NCBI GenBank assembly: GCA_016928155.1
Contig: JAFGLG010000005.1
Location: 1 to 64,000 of the forward strand
DNA length: 64,000 bases
From: Candidatus Woesearchaeota archaeon
Lineage (GTDB): Archaea; Nanobdellota; Nanobdellia; Woesearchaeales; JAFGLG01
Direction: 5' to 3'
The notes under the pieces are model-generated. The model did no database searches and was not told where the DNA came from. It worked only from the letters and a program-made list of their open reading frames with translations. Shown in pieces: positions 34,140 to 42,544 of this stretch (its first letter is position 1; each line of letters starts with the position of its first letter). The position numbers and the translations under genes are program-made.

Positions 34140-34574
34140 ATGAACATCGCCAGGATCACAGAGGAATTTGTAGATGACAACCACAGCATTAGGGAGAGCC
34201 TCAAGAAAGACCTTATCAACTATTCCTCACTGGCAAGAAGGATAATGAGCAAAAGAAGACTTGGACCTGAAAATTTTGAGGCTATTGTCGCTGCTGCAAG
34301 AAGATACAGGAAAAGGATCGGCCATTCCGACGATGATTCATATGCCAAAGAGCTCCTCAAGGACATAGATCTCGACATCAGGAAGCAAAAGGACAAGGCA
34401 AGCATAATTCTGACAGGAAAAGAAGATGATGTCTATGCATTCATCACCCACATATTCTCGATATTCTGGGAAAGAGGCATAATCATCCCTGAATCCCACA
34501 TCAAGACAGGAAGAGCTGAACTCACACTAGAGAAAGAGACCATATCAAAAGCGCTGGCAGCGCTCAATCTGTAA
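34140..34574 (+). CDS. Archaeal protein with N-terminal helical and C-terminal ACT-like domain
   Basis: 144 aa. The N-terminal half (RITEEFVDDNHSIRESLKKDLINYSSLARRI ... FEAIVAAARRYRKRI) looks like a small helical DNA-binding or dimerisation unit found in conserved archaeal proteins. The C-terminal half (KASIILTGKEDDVYAFITHIF ... GRAELTLEKETISKALAAL) has the beta-alpha-beta rhythm of ACT domains. A ligand-responsive regulator is plausible but not shown. Third gene of the micro-operon. Confidence 0.6.
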   Translation: MNIARITEEFVDDNHSIRESLKKDLINYSSLARRIMSKRRLGPENFEAIVAAARRYRKRIGHSDDDSYAKELLKDIDLDIRKQKDKASIILTGKEDDVYAFITHIFSIFWERGIIIPESHIKTGRAELTLEKETISKALAALNL

Positions 34575-34577
34575 GGA

Positions 34578-34718
34578 TCAATCAGACTTATACCCTCTCA
34601 TGAAAGCATCTTCTTCAGGAGAGACCTCATCATCCTCAAGGAGATCGGAATCAGTGTCTGAATCCTCATCCTCATTTATCTCATCATCGAACAGGTCTTC
34701 ATCAAATTCATCATACAT
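34578..34718 (-). CDS. 46-residue acidic protein, AFMxG motif
   Basis: Frame starts MYDEFDEDLFDDEINEDEDS and ends EVSPEEDAFMRGYKSD; nearly half the residues are Asp or Glu. GGGGTGA lies 6 nt before the ATG, and a TATA box (AATTTATAAATAC, minus strand) is at 34738-34750. The C-terminal pattern P-x-E-x-AFM-x-G matches a second tiny protein at 43956-44087, so these look like one family. Function unknown. Confidence 0.72.
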   Translation of the reverse strand: MYDEFDEDLFDDEINEDEDSDTDSDLLEDDEVSPEEDAFMRGYKSD

Positions 34719-34836
34719 TAGCGCTCACCCCGCTGAGTATTTATAAATTAAAACAATATACAATTTGAGGTTATATATATTTAAACGAAATTCTATATAG
34801 AACATATATACAATATCAAAAAAGTATGATGAAATA

Positions 34837-35592
34837 TCATCCAGAATACTTAATCATGAGTACATAAGTAGCTGGAATAATCATAAAAAAACTCAATATC
34901 TGACCCATTGTGAGACCCATGTAAGTCGGCTCTGCCCTCCAGAAATCGATCGCAAAGCGGCCAAGGCCCATGAGGAGCACAAAAAGCCAAAACACGAAAC
35001 CTTTCCTGAACTTCCTTTTCTGATAGATAAAAAGAAGGACAAAGAATATCATCAAACGCTTGACTGCACTGTAGATCTGATAAGGGTGCCTGCATCCATC
35101 AGCTGTGCGGAACTTCACGCACCATGGCAGGCCTGATATCCTGCCGTAAATCTCATGATTTGTGAAATTGGCGATCCTCCCGAGAGCAAGGAAGAATGCA
35201 GCGGGAAGAACAAGGAAATCAGCCAGCTCAAGGAAATCTATCCCCTTCTTCCGGCAGAAGACCCACACAGCAAGCAATGAGCCGAAGATGCCGCCGTGAA
35301 AGCTCATGCCCCCCTCCCAGAATGCAAATATCTTGAGTGGGCTGGCGAGATAATAATCCAGGTTGAAGAAGACAATCTCAAACACCCTTGACCCTATCAC
35401 CACGCCGAGCATCAGATAGACCAGGAAAAGCTCGACGTCAACAGGATGGAAATTCCTGATACGCTTCTTCCCGACAATCCGGTACAGGAAAAAATAGGTT
35501 GCAAGGAATGCAAGGACATAGACAAGACCATAATACCTTATCTGGAAAGGGCCGAACTCAAGCAGAACCGGATTGATGGTGTTTATTATCAT
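34837..35592 (-). CDS. lgt: Lgt-type prolipoprotein diacylglyceryl transferase
   Basis: 251 aa with about seven membrane helices. Lgt transfers diacylglyceryl from phosphatidylglycerol to the lipobox Cys of prolipoproteins. The active-site regions are present: IRYYGLVYVLAFLATY, GGMSFHGGIFGSLLAVW (with the conserved His), and LGRIANFTNHEIYGR with the essential Arg/Asn/Glu block; the C-terminal helix keeps GRFAIDFWRAEPTY. The bacterial Lgt family is clear; an archaeal version would have to use an ether-linked lipid. ATGA-coupled to the upstream coiled-coil gene. Confidence 0.9.
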   Translation of the reverse strand: MIINTINPVLLEFGPFQIRYYGLVYVLAFLATYFFLYRIVGKKRIRNFHPVDVELFLVYLMLGVVIGSRVFEIVFFNLDYYLASPLKIFAFWEGGMSFHGGIFGSLLAVWVFCRKKGIDFLELADFLVLPAAFFLALGRIANFTNHEIYGRISGLPWCVKFRTADGCRHPYQIYSAVKRLMIFFVLLFIYQKRKFRKGFVFWLFVLLMGLGRFAIDFWRAEPTYMGLTMGQILSFFMIIPATYVLMIKYSG

Positions 35593-35873
35593 TTCCTATG
35601 CTTCTCCAGCTCTTTCTTAAGCTCGTCAAACTCAAGCCTGAGAGCCGCATTATCCTTCAGCGCCTTATTCAGCCTTTCGATGATCTCCTGGTTCTTGTCA
35701 GCCTGCCTGATAGCGGTGTGCATCGTCAGATGAGAATCCTTCCTCAAGGCTTCTATCATTTCGTCCTTGCGCTTCAGCTCATCATGAAAAATCCTCTCAA
35801 GCTTGTCATAATCCTCTTTCGGCACAAAGCTCTTGAGCTTCGTTTTCTCCCCTTCTCTCTTTCTCTCATCCAT
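35589..35873 (-). CDS. Coiled-coil protein
   Basis: 94 aa, highly charged and helical throughout (KEDYDKLERIFHDELKRKDE, ADKNQEIIERLNKALKDNA, FDELKKELEKHRK), without membrane segments or Cys. Start chosen at 35873 because it follows the AMMECR1 gene by 16 nt; a longer frame to 36122 overlaps AMMECR1. It is translationally coupled to lgt. No family assigned. Confidence 0.7.
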   Translation of the reverse strand: MDERKREGEKTKLKSFVPKEDYDKLERIFHDELKRKDEMIEALRKDSHLTMHTAIRQADKNQEIIERLNKALKDNAALRLEFDELKKELEKHRK

Positions 35874-35889
35874 CTTCAGTCTCCGGCGC

Positions 35890-36441
35890 TCATTCCCCGA
35901 ACTTGATTGTCTGATAAATAAAAATCTTTGCCTCTGGATCCTTCCAGGCATCAGGGGGAAGCCCTGCTTTCTGGCAGAGAGACTCAAGGAATCCCTTCTT
36001 ATCAGAAAAATGCTCCCACACATCAGGCAGATAAGTCGCACCATGGCCCCTGAGCTGGAGCCAGACCCCATCAATATCAGGCCTGAGCCTGGCAAGCAGA
36101 TCATCAGGGCCTGAATGGTCAAGCCTCTTCATCGGGGTAAGGACCGAGACCTCTATCTTTATCCTCTTGAGCTCAGTAGCATCCACAGGAGGGAATCTCG
36201 GGTCATCCACCGCTGCATTCACTGTGTTATTGATGACACTCTTGAAAATGGGCTCGCCTGGAGTGAGTGAGCCGATGCACCCTCTCAGATCACCTGCAAC
36301 AGTAAGAGTCACAAAAGTCCCTGACTTCTGCTTAAGTGAATCAGGCACATCATCAGGAGCATATGTATCACCTGTCAGGATATACTTATCCAGGGTATTC
36401 CTGGCAAGCTTCAGCAAATAATCCTTATCTGCATCATTCAT
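35890..36441 (-). CDS. AMMECR1-domain protein (AmmeMemoRadiSam component A)
   Basis: 183 aa AMMECR1 domain. The motif LRGCIGSLTPGEPIFKSV (near residues 51-68) and DDPRFPPVDATELKRIKIEVSVL are diagnostic. These proteins occur with MEMO and a radical SAM enzyme in many archaea and bacteria; the joint reaction is not established here. Start at 36441 overlaps the radical SAM stop by 4 nt. Confidence 0.92.
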   Translation of the reverse strand: MNDADKDYLLKLARNTLDKYILTGDTYAPDDVPDSLKQKSGTFVTLTVAGDLRGCIGSLTPGEPIFKSVINNTVNAAVDDPRFPPVDATELKRIKIEVSVLTPMKRLDHSGPDDLLARLRPDIDGVWLQLRGHGATYLPDVWEHFSDKKGFLESLCQKAGLPPDAWKDPEAKIFIYQTIKFGE

Positions 36442-37454
36442 CTGAAAACCCCCTCTACCAGTGTTGAGCATCCAGGACACTTGTCTCCATCCAGATCAAT
36501 CTTGACCTTCCCTGCATGCCAAGCCCTGTCAATCACAAGCTTCCTGCATTTTGGGCAAAAGGTCCTCTCATACTTCTCATCAGGGATATTCCCCACATAG
36601 ACATATTCCAAGCCTGCCCTCTTCCCGGCTTCATATGCACGGAGAAGAGAAGCCATCGAGGTCTGAGGCAGGTCAAGCATCTTATACATCGGGAAGAACC
36701 TTGATATGTGCCAAGGGATGCTCTTGTCGACAGATGCGATGAACTCTGCGATCTGCTTCAGCTCGGCATCAGAATCATTCTTTCCGGGTATCACAAGAGT
36801 GGTTATCTCAGTCCAGAAACCCATATCTTTAGCACGCCTGATCGTATCCAGTACAGGCTGGAGCCTTGCTCCGCAAAGCTTCCTGTAGAAATCATCTGAG
36901 AATGATTTCAGATCAATGTTGATAGCATCGATATAAGGCCTCATGTATTTCAGGGCTTCTTCTGTTTCATATCCATTTGATACATAAACATTCTTCAGCC
37001 CTTCAGCCCTTGCGAGCATAGCAACATCATGCGCAAATTCGATGAAGATGGCGGGTTCATTGTAAGTGTATGCGATGCCACTGCATCCATTCAGCTTCGC
37101 CTTGCTGACAATCTCGCTGGCTTTGACATTTTCACCATAGACAGGACCATCATTCTTCGGAGCCTGGCTAATCTCCCAATTCTGGCAGAAATCGCAGCGG
37201 AAATTACAGCCCACTGTGCCGATTGACATGATTGATGTCCCCGGCAGGAAATGATAGAGAGGCTTCTTTTCCATGGGATCCATATGCATGGCCACGACCT
37301 TATCATAGACAAGGAGATAGAGCTTGCCTGCCCTGTTCTGCCTCACACCGCAGATACCGCGCTTGCCATCTGCGATTATGCAGCGATGAGAGCAGGCCTT
37401 GCAGCGCACAGAACCCCCCTTTTCCGTAGGTTCGTAAAGCACACACTCTTTCAT
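36438..37454 (-). CDS. amrS: AmmeMemoRadiSam radical SAM enzyme (AmrS)
   Basis: 338 aa. The radical SAM cluster is Cys83, Cys87, Cys90 in VGCNFRCDFCQNW. An N-terminal zinc-like set (CKACSHRCIIADGKRGICGV) and a C-terminal zinc ribbon (FCPKCRKLVIDR ... DKCPGCSTL) flank the TIM barrel, as in the AmrS family related to pyruvate-formate-lyase activases. It generates a 5'-deoxyadenosyl radical; the substrate is unclear. Followed by the AMMECR1 gene with a 4-nt overlap, while MEMO lies divergently 0.5 kb away. Confidence 0.93.
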   Translation of the reverse strand: MKECVLYEPTEKGGSVRCKACSHRCIIADGKRGICGVRQNRAGKLYLLVYDKVVAMHMDPMEKKPLYHFLPGTSIMSIGTVGCNFRCDFCQNWEISQAPKNDGPVYGENVKASEIVSKAKLNGCSGIAYTYNEPAIFIEFAHDVAMLARAEGLKNVYVSNGYETEEALKYMRPYIDAINIDLKSFSDDFYRKLCGARLQPVLDTIRRAKDMGFWTEITTLVIPGKNDSDAELKQIAEFIASVDKSIPWHISRFFPMYKMLDLPQTSMASLLRAYEAGKRAGLEYVYVGNIPDEKYERTFCPKCRKLVIDRAWHAGKVKIDLDGDKCPGCSTLVEGVFR

Positions 37455-37693
37455 GGCAAAAATAATTGGGGCAGGATATAAAAATGTTATCTGGGCGAGT
37501 ATAATAAGCTGTATGATTTAGGATAAAATACCATAAAAAACATAAAAAATAAGGGCATATAAAAGGGCATTATAAAGCATGATAAAGTATAAGTATAAAA
37601 ACAAGCCATGTTCCACCCCCAAAGATATACACGATAATCAAATACAGGAGCGACGCAGCAGATGAAATACCCGAAGATGATATCAGACTCCCT
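37455..37693. other. Gap between amrS and a small gene
   Basis: AT-rich with TATA-like AAAGTATAAGTATAAAA near 37584-37600. The frame of the downstream gene stays open upstream from 37586 and reads plausibly (PKIYTIIKYRSDAADEIPED) but has no ATG, GTG or TTG before 37694. Confidence 0.45.
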
Positions 37694-37945
37694 GTGAGCA
37701 TTGACCTGCTGATACTCACGCACGGGAAATCATCCGGATTCACGCCAGGGATCGAAGTGGATGACTGCATAAGCACCTACAGGGTCTATGGGAAATCAGT
37801 GAATTCTGAAAATATCCATCAAGCGCTGATTTCAGCCTACAACCATTCATTTGACATGGCAATGCGTTTCATGCAGGCATATTCCAGAAGGCCGGTGATG
37901 CTGAACCTCATGCCTGTCTCTGAAGATATCGAATATGAGAACTGA
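37694..37945 (+). CDS. Small unknown protein, 83 aa or longer
   Basis: From GTG 37694: begins MSIDLLILTHGKSSGFTPGI, then a mixed alpha/beta profile with VDDCISTYRVYGKSV and a closing LNLMPVSEDIEYEN. No recognised family. The true start is unclear: the open frame continues about 35 codons upstream with protein-like composition and no standard start, so a non-standard start or a frameshift is possible. It lies between the AmrS and MEMO genes on the MEMO strand, 42 nt before MEMO. Confidence 0.5.
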   Translation: MSIDLLILTHGKSSGFTPGIEVDDCISTYRVYGKSVNSENIHQALISAYNHSFDMAMRFMQAYSRRPVMLNLMPVSEDIEYEN

Positions 37946-37987
37946 GGTTTCATAATATTTAAAAACCTATCCGGATTCTAAGCGCTC

Positions 37988-38764
37988 ATGAATCATATCG
38001 AGAAACAAGGAAAGAGGTTCAGGATGCCGGCTGTTGCAGGCTCATTCTATCCAGCAGACAGGGAAACGCTCAAAGGTATGATCAAGAAGCTCTTTGAGAA
38101 AGCCAAAAAGATTACGAAACCAGAAGAGATACACGGCATCATAGTGCCGCATGCAGGATATGTGTATTCAGGATATGTGGCAGCAGCTGCATATTCACTC
38201 ATTGACAAGAAGACAAAGAAAGTCTGCGTTCTGGGGCCGAGCCACAGAGAATATTTCAATGATGCACTATCAGATGAGGCTGACTTCTGGCTGACACCGT
38301 TAGGAGAGGTCAAGATAACTGGCACACAGGATTTTGTGAAGAACAGGGAAGCGCACATGGCTGAGCATTCCCTCGAAGTGCAGATACCGTTCCTGCAGAC
38401 TGTGCTCGACAAGTTCGAATTGCTTCCATTATGCTGCGGCCACATGACAAACCTGCAATGTGCAGGAGTTGCGGAGAAGCTCGCAAAGATGGAAGATGCG
38501 CTCTTTGTGATAAGCACTGACCTGAGCCACTTCGAGGACCAAAAGACCGCTAACCTGCTGGACAAAAAGACAAATGAGATAATCGAGGATCTTGACATCG
38601 ACAAGATAGACAAGCTGAATGCATGCGGTCAGGTGCCGGTGATGATAGCCATGCACCTCTGCAGGATAAAAGGATGGAAGATGCATCTGATTGACTACAT
38701 GACATCAGGGGATATCACAGGAGACAAGACAAGCGTTGTCGGGTATTCCAGTTTCTGGTTCTGA
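37988..38764 (+). CDS. amrB: MEMO1-family protein (AmmeMemoRadiSam component B)
   Basis: 258 aa MEMO fold, related to extradiol dioxygenases. Metal-site and family motifs: AVAGSFYPADRETL, IVPHAGYVYSGYVAAAAYS with His, LGPSHREYF, EHSLEVQIPFLQ, ISTDLSHFED and the terminal TSVVGYSSFWF. The His/Asp/Cys set of the human protein is broadly retained. It faces away from the AmrS/AMMECR1 pair. A TATA-like ATATTTAAAAACC lies 25-35 nt upstream. Confidence 0.93.
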   Translation: MNHIEKQGKRFRMPAVAGSFYPADRETLKGMIKKLFEKAKKITKPEEIHGIIVPHAGYVYSGYVAAAAYSLIDKKTKKVCVLGPSHREYFNDALSDEADFWLTPLGEVKITGTQDFVKNREAHMAEHSLEVQIPFLQTVLDKFELLPLCCGHMTNLQCAGVAEKLAKMEDALFVISTDLSHFEDQKTANLLDKKTNEIIEDLDIDKIDKLNACGQVPVMIAMHLCRIKGWKMHLIDYMTSGDITGDKTSVVGYSSFWF

Positions 38765-38832
38765 GGCCATATGATATGCCATATTGTAAAAAGACAAAAG
38801 GTTCATAAAAGAATGAAGAGCGTAAACCAAAA

Positions 38833-39348
38833 ATGAGGACAAAAAATATATTCACACTCCCAAATATGCTTTCTCTGAGCAGGATACCTTTTGCAATCCT
38901 CATAATACTCCAGTCTGATTCACTAATGAGGTATGTTTGGCTAGGATTGGCTGCACTCAGTGATTTCTTTGATGGTCTTGTGGCAAGAAAAATGAAGCTT
39001 GTGACAAAAACAGGCGCCATGATAGACGGATTTGCAGATAAGGTGTTTGTCATAGCGATATTCGGATACTTCTTTGTCGAGCTGAACCTACCCCTCTATT
39101 TCATAATCCTTTTCTTCCTAAGGGATATTGTCACATCCATAGCCGCTGTTTTTCTGCTGACAAAAAAAGTGGTCATACCGGCGAGGATGCTTGGAAAAAT
39201 CACGACAATACTCCAGTTCCTGGTGCTATTATTCATGGTGGCAAAGCAGGAACTGATAGTATTAATAGGAGTCTATTCAGTGTTCGCATTCTCAATGGCC
39301 AGCCTGGTAGATTATTTTTTCTATGCAAAAAATAAGGATATAATATAA
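38833..39348 (+). CDS. CDP-alcohol phosphatidyltransferase
   Basis: 171 aa with about five to six membrane helices. The catalytic motif D-G-x2-A-R-x8-G-x3-D-x3-D is exact: SDFFDGLVARKMKL, then GAMIDGFADK. It joins a CDP-activated lipid to an alcohol (glycerol-phosphate, inositol-phosphate or similar) during phospholipid synthesis. The short length and opening TLPNMLSLSRIPFAI are like phosphatidylglycerophosphate synthase; the exact acceptor is undecided. Confidence 0.9.
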   Translation: MRTKNIFTLPNMLSLSRIPFAILIILQSDSLMRYVWLGLAALSDFFDGLVARKMKLVTKTGAMIDGFADKVFVIAIFGYFFVELNLPLYFIILFFLRDIVTSIAAVFLLTKKVVIPARMLGKITTILQFLVLLFMVAKQELIVLIGVYSVFAFSMASLVDYFFYAKNKDII

Positions 39349-39349
39349 A

Positions 39350-40312
39350 TCAAGCCAGATCAAGCAGCTTAAGCATGATAGCTTTCTGGATGTGCATCCT
39401 GTTCTCTGCCTGGTCAAAGATGATGGATCTCTCGTGGTCTATCATGTCCCTTGTGATCTCATAGCCGACATGAGCAGGCAGGTCATGCATGATGAGAGCA
39501 TGGGGCGCATTTGAATGGAGCTCCTTGTTCAGCTGGTATGGCATGAAAGTCCTTATCCTGCGATCTTTCTCTTCTGCAAAGGCAGGGTCATTGAAGAACT
39601 CCATATTGACCCAGGTATCGGTGTATATCACATCTGCATTCATGATCGCTTCTTTAGGATCAGATATCTCCTCATAGTTCCCGCTCTTTTCAAGGAGTCC
39701 ATGCAAGTCCCTATCTATCGCATCACGATCCTTGTCAGGACAGCACAGAACAAACTTCATGCCAAGCTTTGCAGCTGCAAGAGAAAGAGTGTTGCTCACA
39801 TTGTTATTGATGCCGAAATACACAAGCTTCTTCCCTTTCACAGGACCCAGATGCTCCTGTATTGTCATGATGTCGCCAAGGCTCTGGCAGGGATGGTACA
39901 TGTCATCGCAGCCATTTATGACAGGGACTCTTGAATTGTTAGCCAGCTCATACATATGCTCATTCTTCTTCACCCTGGCCATGATGATGTCACCATATCT
40001 CGCAAGACACTTTGCCTCGTCTGCAAGGCTGGCCTTGTCCAGCTGGGTAGTGCGCCAGTCAATGAATATGGCATGGCCGCCAAGCTGTGTTGCACCTGCT
40101 TCAAAAGAAGTCCTTGTCCTGGTGCTCGCCTTCTGGAACAGCATTATCAGGGTCTTGTTCTTCATCTTATCCTTGTATGCTTCAGGATTCTTCTTTGTAT
40201 CGATGGCAAGATCAATACAGTCCTGCATCCACTTGCCGTCAAACTCCTTCAGAGAAATCAAATGCTTCAACTGATCCACATATCCCACCTCGGATTTTTT
40301 GATACACAACAA
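39350..40312 (-). CDS. Ornithine-type carbamoyltransferase, divergent substrate site
   Basis: 320 aa of the aspartate/ornithine carbamoyltransferase fold. The carbamoyl-phosphate loop is FQKASTRTRTSFEAGATQLG and is intact, and NGCDDMYHPCQSLGDIMTI matches the HPxQxLxD motif. The amino-acid end differs from classical OTC: the HCLP motif reads MHDLPAHVGYEI (Cys replaced by Asp), and the SMG-type loop reads TDTWVNMEFFNDP. It may therefore use acetyl- or another derivative of ornithine, putrescine or a related amine. No other arginine genes are nearby. argF is possible but not asserted. Confidence 0.8.
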   Translation of the reverse strand: MLCIKKSEVGYVDQLKHLISLKEFDGKWMQDCIDLAIDTKKNPEAYKDKMKNKTLIMLFQKASTRTRTSFEAGATQLGGHAIFIDWRTTQLDKASLADEAKCLARYGDIIMARVKKNEHMYELANNSRVPVINGCDDMYHPCQSLGDIMTIQEHLGPVKGKKLVYFGINNNVSNTLSLAAAKLGMKFVLCCPDKDRDAIDRDLHGLLEKSGNYEEISDPKEAIMNADVIYTDTWVNMEFFNDPAFAEEKDRRIRTFMPYQLNKELHSNAPHALIMHDLPAHVGYEITRDMIDHERSIIFDQAENRMHIQKAIMLKLLDLA

Positions 40313-40405
40313 TAAGTGGATTATAAATCTTTTGCAGAAAAAATATTATGCATCACGCAGTGGTCAGAAAGTTATTTAAAGAATGATGAATCCAATATCA
40401 CTTTC

Positions 40406-41677
40406 TCATCTGCCAAGCCACTTCTTCTTGAGTTGCAGGAACTTCCCGATCCTGATCGATTCCCTTATATCCTCCATAAGCTGAAGCATGAAATGGAGAT
40501 TATGGATTGTTGTCAGACGGTAAGCGAGATATTCCCTGCTTTTGAACAGATGCCTGATATATGACCTTGAATGTCTCTTGCAGACAGGACAGGAGCATGT
40601 CTTGTCAATAGGCACCCTGTCATTCTCAAACTTACTGTTTGTTATCTTGAACCTGAACTTGTTCTTCTTGGTGCCGCCGGATTTCGGGGTGATGTAGACA
40701 TAACCGCACCTTGCTATGCGCGTCGGGCCGACACAGTCAAACAGGTCAATGCCCCTCTGCACTGATTCAAAGATGTCCTCGACAGTGCCGATGCCGAGCA
40801 GATGGACAGGCCTGACACTGCTGCCTTTGCTGCCTGAAATCTCCTCGTGCACCCAATCGAGTATCCTATGCATGTCATCCTTAGACCTTCCGAGACTTCC
40901 GCCGACACAGATGCCGTCAAAGCTTAGGCTTGAGATGAACCTTGCAGATTCCCTCCTGAGATCCTCATAATAACCGCCTTGTATGACACCGAACAGGGAC
41001 TGATGCTTCCTGTTCCGCTTATGGGCCTTAAGGCTTCTTTCTGCCCACCTATGGGTGCGCTCCATGCTCTGCTTTGTGTAATCATGATCAGAATAAGGCG
41101 ACGTGCACTCGTCAAAAGCGATTATTATATCAGCACCCAATGCTTTCTGGATAGCGATCGATTTCTCAGGTGTAAGATGACGCACCTCATTGTTGTATAT
41201 GGAGTTGAACCTTACACCTTCCTCGTCCACATGAGCAAGCTTCTTTGCAACATGGCCCTTTTTTCTCCCAAGCTCATCATCCCCGATGAAATAAGAACCT
41301 ATCTTGCCTGTGAAGTGCTCTATCCCGTAACCCAGGCTGAAGGCCTGGAAACCTGCACTGTCTGTGATGATCGGCTTTTTCCAGTCCATGAAGCTGTGGA
41401 GGCCGCCCAGCCTTTTCACGACCTGCTCTCCTGGCTGGAGATGAAGATGATATGTATTGCACATCAGGATCTGCGCGCCGAGAGACTCCATGTCCTCGCT
41501 GCTCAGGGTCTTGACTGTCGCTTTGGTCGCCACAGGCATGAAGGCAGGTGTCTCGATGGTTCCGTGCTTCAGCCTCAGCAGACCTGCTCTTGCGCGGCAC
41601 TCAGGGTCTGTCACAAGGATCCTGAATCCCAGATTGCCTCTTTTCTCTCCTTTTTTCTCTCCTAATCTCTTCCTCAT
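40406..41677 (-). CDS. tgt: Queuine-type tRNA-guanine transglycosylase (bacterial/eukaryotic class)
   Basis: 423 aa. TGT exchanges guanine-34 of GUN-anticodon tRNAs for queuine or preQ1. PVATKATVKTLSSEDM, TDSAGFQAFSLG, GVIQGGYYEDLRRES, CVGGSLG and FDCVGPTRIARCG (Asp nucleophile) are in order. The zinc site CSCPVCKRHSRSYIRHLF ... IHNLHF is of the Q class; the long C-terminal PUA-bearing extension of archaeosine TGT is absent. An insertion of about 25 residues (GYGIEHFTGK ... KLAHVDEEGV) is present. The downstream position of a YhhQ-like transporter gene supports queuine salvage. Confidence 0.9.
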   Translation of the reverse strand: MRKRLGEKKGEKRGNLGFRILVTDPECRARAGLLRLKHGTIETPAFMPVATKATVKTLSSEDMESLGAQILMCNTYHLHLQPGEQVVKRLGGLHSFMDWKKPIITDSAGFQAFSLGYGIEHFTGKIGSYFIGDDELGRKKGHVAKKLAHVDEEGVRFNSIYNNEVRHLTPEKSIAIQKALGADIIIAFDECTSPYSDHDYTKQSMERTHRWAERSLKAHKRNRKHQSLFGVIQGGYYEDLRRESARFISSLSFDGICVGGSLGRSKDDMHRILDWVHEEISGSKGSSVRPVHLLGIGTVEDIFESVQRGIDLFDCVGPTRIARCGYVYITPKSGGTKKNKFRFKITNSKFENDRVPIDKTCSCPVCKRHSRSYIRHLFKSREYLAYRLTTIHNLHFMLQLMEDIRESIRIGKFLQLKKKWLGR

Positions 41678-41695
41678 TGTCAGCCTGCACCCCCA

Positions 41696-42367
41696 TCAGT
41701 CACGTCTCGTGAAGACGGGCTTGTCTGGTACGAGATAGATCATCCAGAATGAGATAATTGTCAAGGCGAATTTGACAATGACCCCGGCAATGAACATCTG
41801 GAAGATGACACCCCAATCCAGTATGCCCAAGAAAGCGATAATAGGGAATACAATGCTGTCGATAGGTATAGATATCCCGTTGCTGATAAACACCCTCAGA
41901 TAATGAGGCTTGCCCCTGCCGATCCCTGTTGTCCAGTAATGATAGACATAAGTGTCTATCACCTCAGCGATAATCATCGCAAGTATGGAACCGAGAACAA
42001 TCCTTATCTGAAGGCCGAAAAGGAATTCCCATGCCACCTGACCGCCTGCAGCAGCCCATTGGGTCTCAGCAGGGAGCAGGACTGCAAGCTGGAAATATAT
42101 TGCTGCAAGAAAATTTATGATTGCAGAAACATATATCGTGGTGAGAGCAGCAGACTTCCCGAGCTGCTTGTGTATCAGATCCCTCCAAGTGAAGGTCAAA
42201 GAGTAGATGATGCCTGCATCCATGACAAACTTGCCGAAGTAAGTGACTTTTGTCGCAGCAATGTTTGCAGTGAGCGAAAAGAAGACATAGACTGATGCAA
42301 GGATGATGGTCAATTGTGTCCTGCTGAGATTCAGCTTCCTTATCCAATCATAAAGGTGGGCCTTCAT
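41696..42367 (-). CDS. YhhQ/VUT-family queuosine-precursor transporter
   Basis: 223 aa with about six membrane helices. YhhQ-like features: VFFSLTANIAATKVTYFG, DAGIIYSLTFTWRDLIHKQLGK, AEVIDTYVYHYW and FISNGISIPIDSIVFPIIAF. YhhQ imports preQ0, preQ1 or queuine. It lies 18 nt upstream of the TGT gene on the same strand. Start chosen at ATG 42367; the longer frame to 42493 begins inside the AT-rich TATA element and is doubtful. Confidence 0.85.
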   Translation of the reverse strand: MKAHLYDWIRKLNLSRTQLTIILASVYVFFSLTANIAATKVTYFGKFVMDAGIIYSLTFTWRDLIHKQLGKSAALTTIYVSAIINFLAAIYFQLAVLLPAETQWAAAGGQVAWEFLFGLQIRIVLGSILAMIIAEVIDTYVYHYWTTGIGRGKPHYLRVFISNGISIPIDSIVFPIIAFLGILDWGVIFQMFIAGVIVKFALTIISFWMIYLVPDKPVFTRRD

Positions 42368-42544
42368 CAGTCCTGGCAGAGCCCCCTGATTTTTAATTTT
42401 TTGGAAAAAATAGTCCGGAACAGTTACAAAATCACAATAAGGCCTGTATACCCACCTGAAAGTCCCCCCAGAACCTAATTTATAAATAATCACTATTTTC
42501 TAATAGTAATCTTTAAAAAGGACCAAACCTCCCAAAATTGTTCT

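Noticed and set aside
35874-36122. N-terminal extension of the coiled-coil protein
   Set aside because: It overlaps the AMMECR1 gene in another frame and does not look like the coiled coil.
42368-42493. 42-residue extension of the YhhQ-like transporter
   Set aside because: It begins inside the AT-rich TATA element and lacks family sequence.
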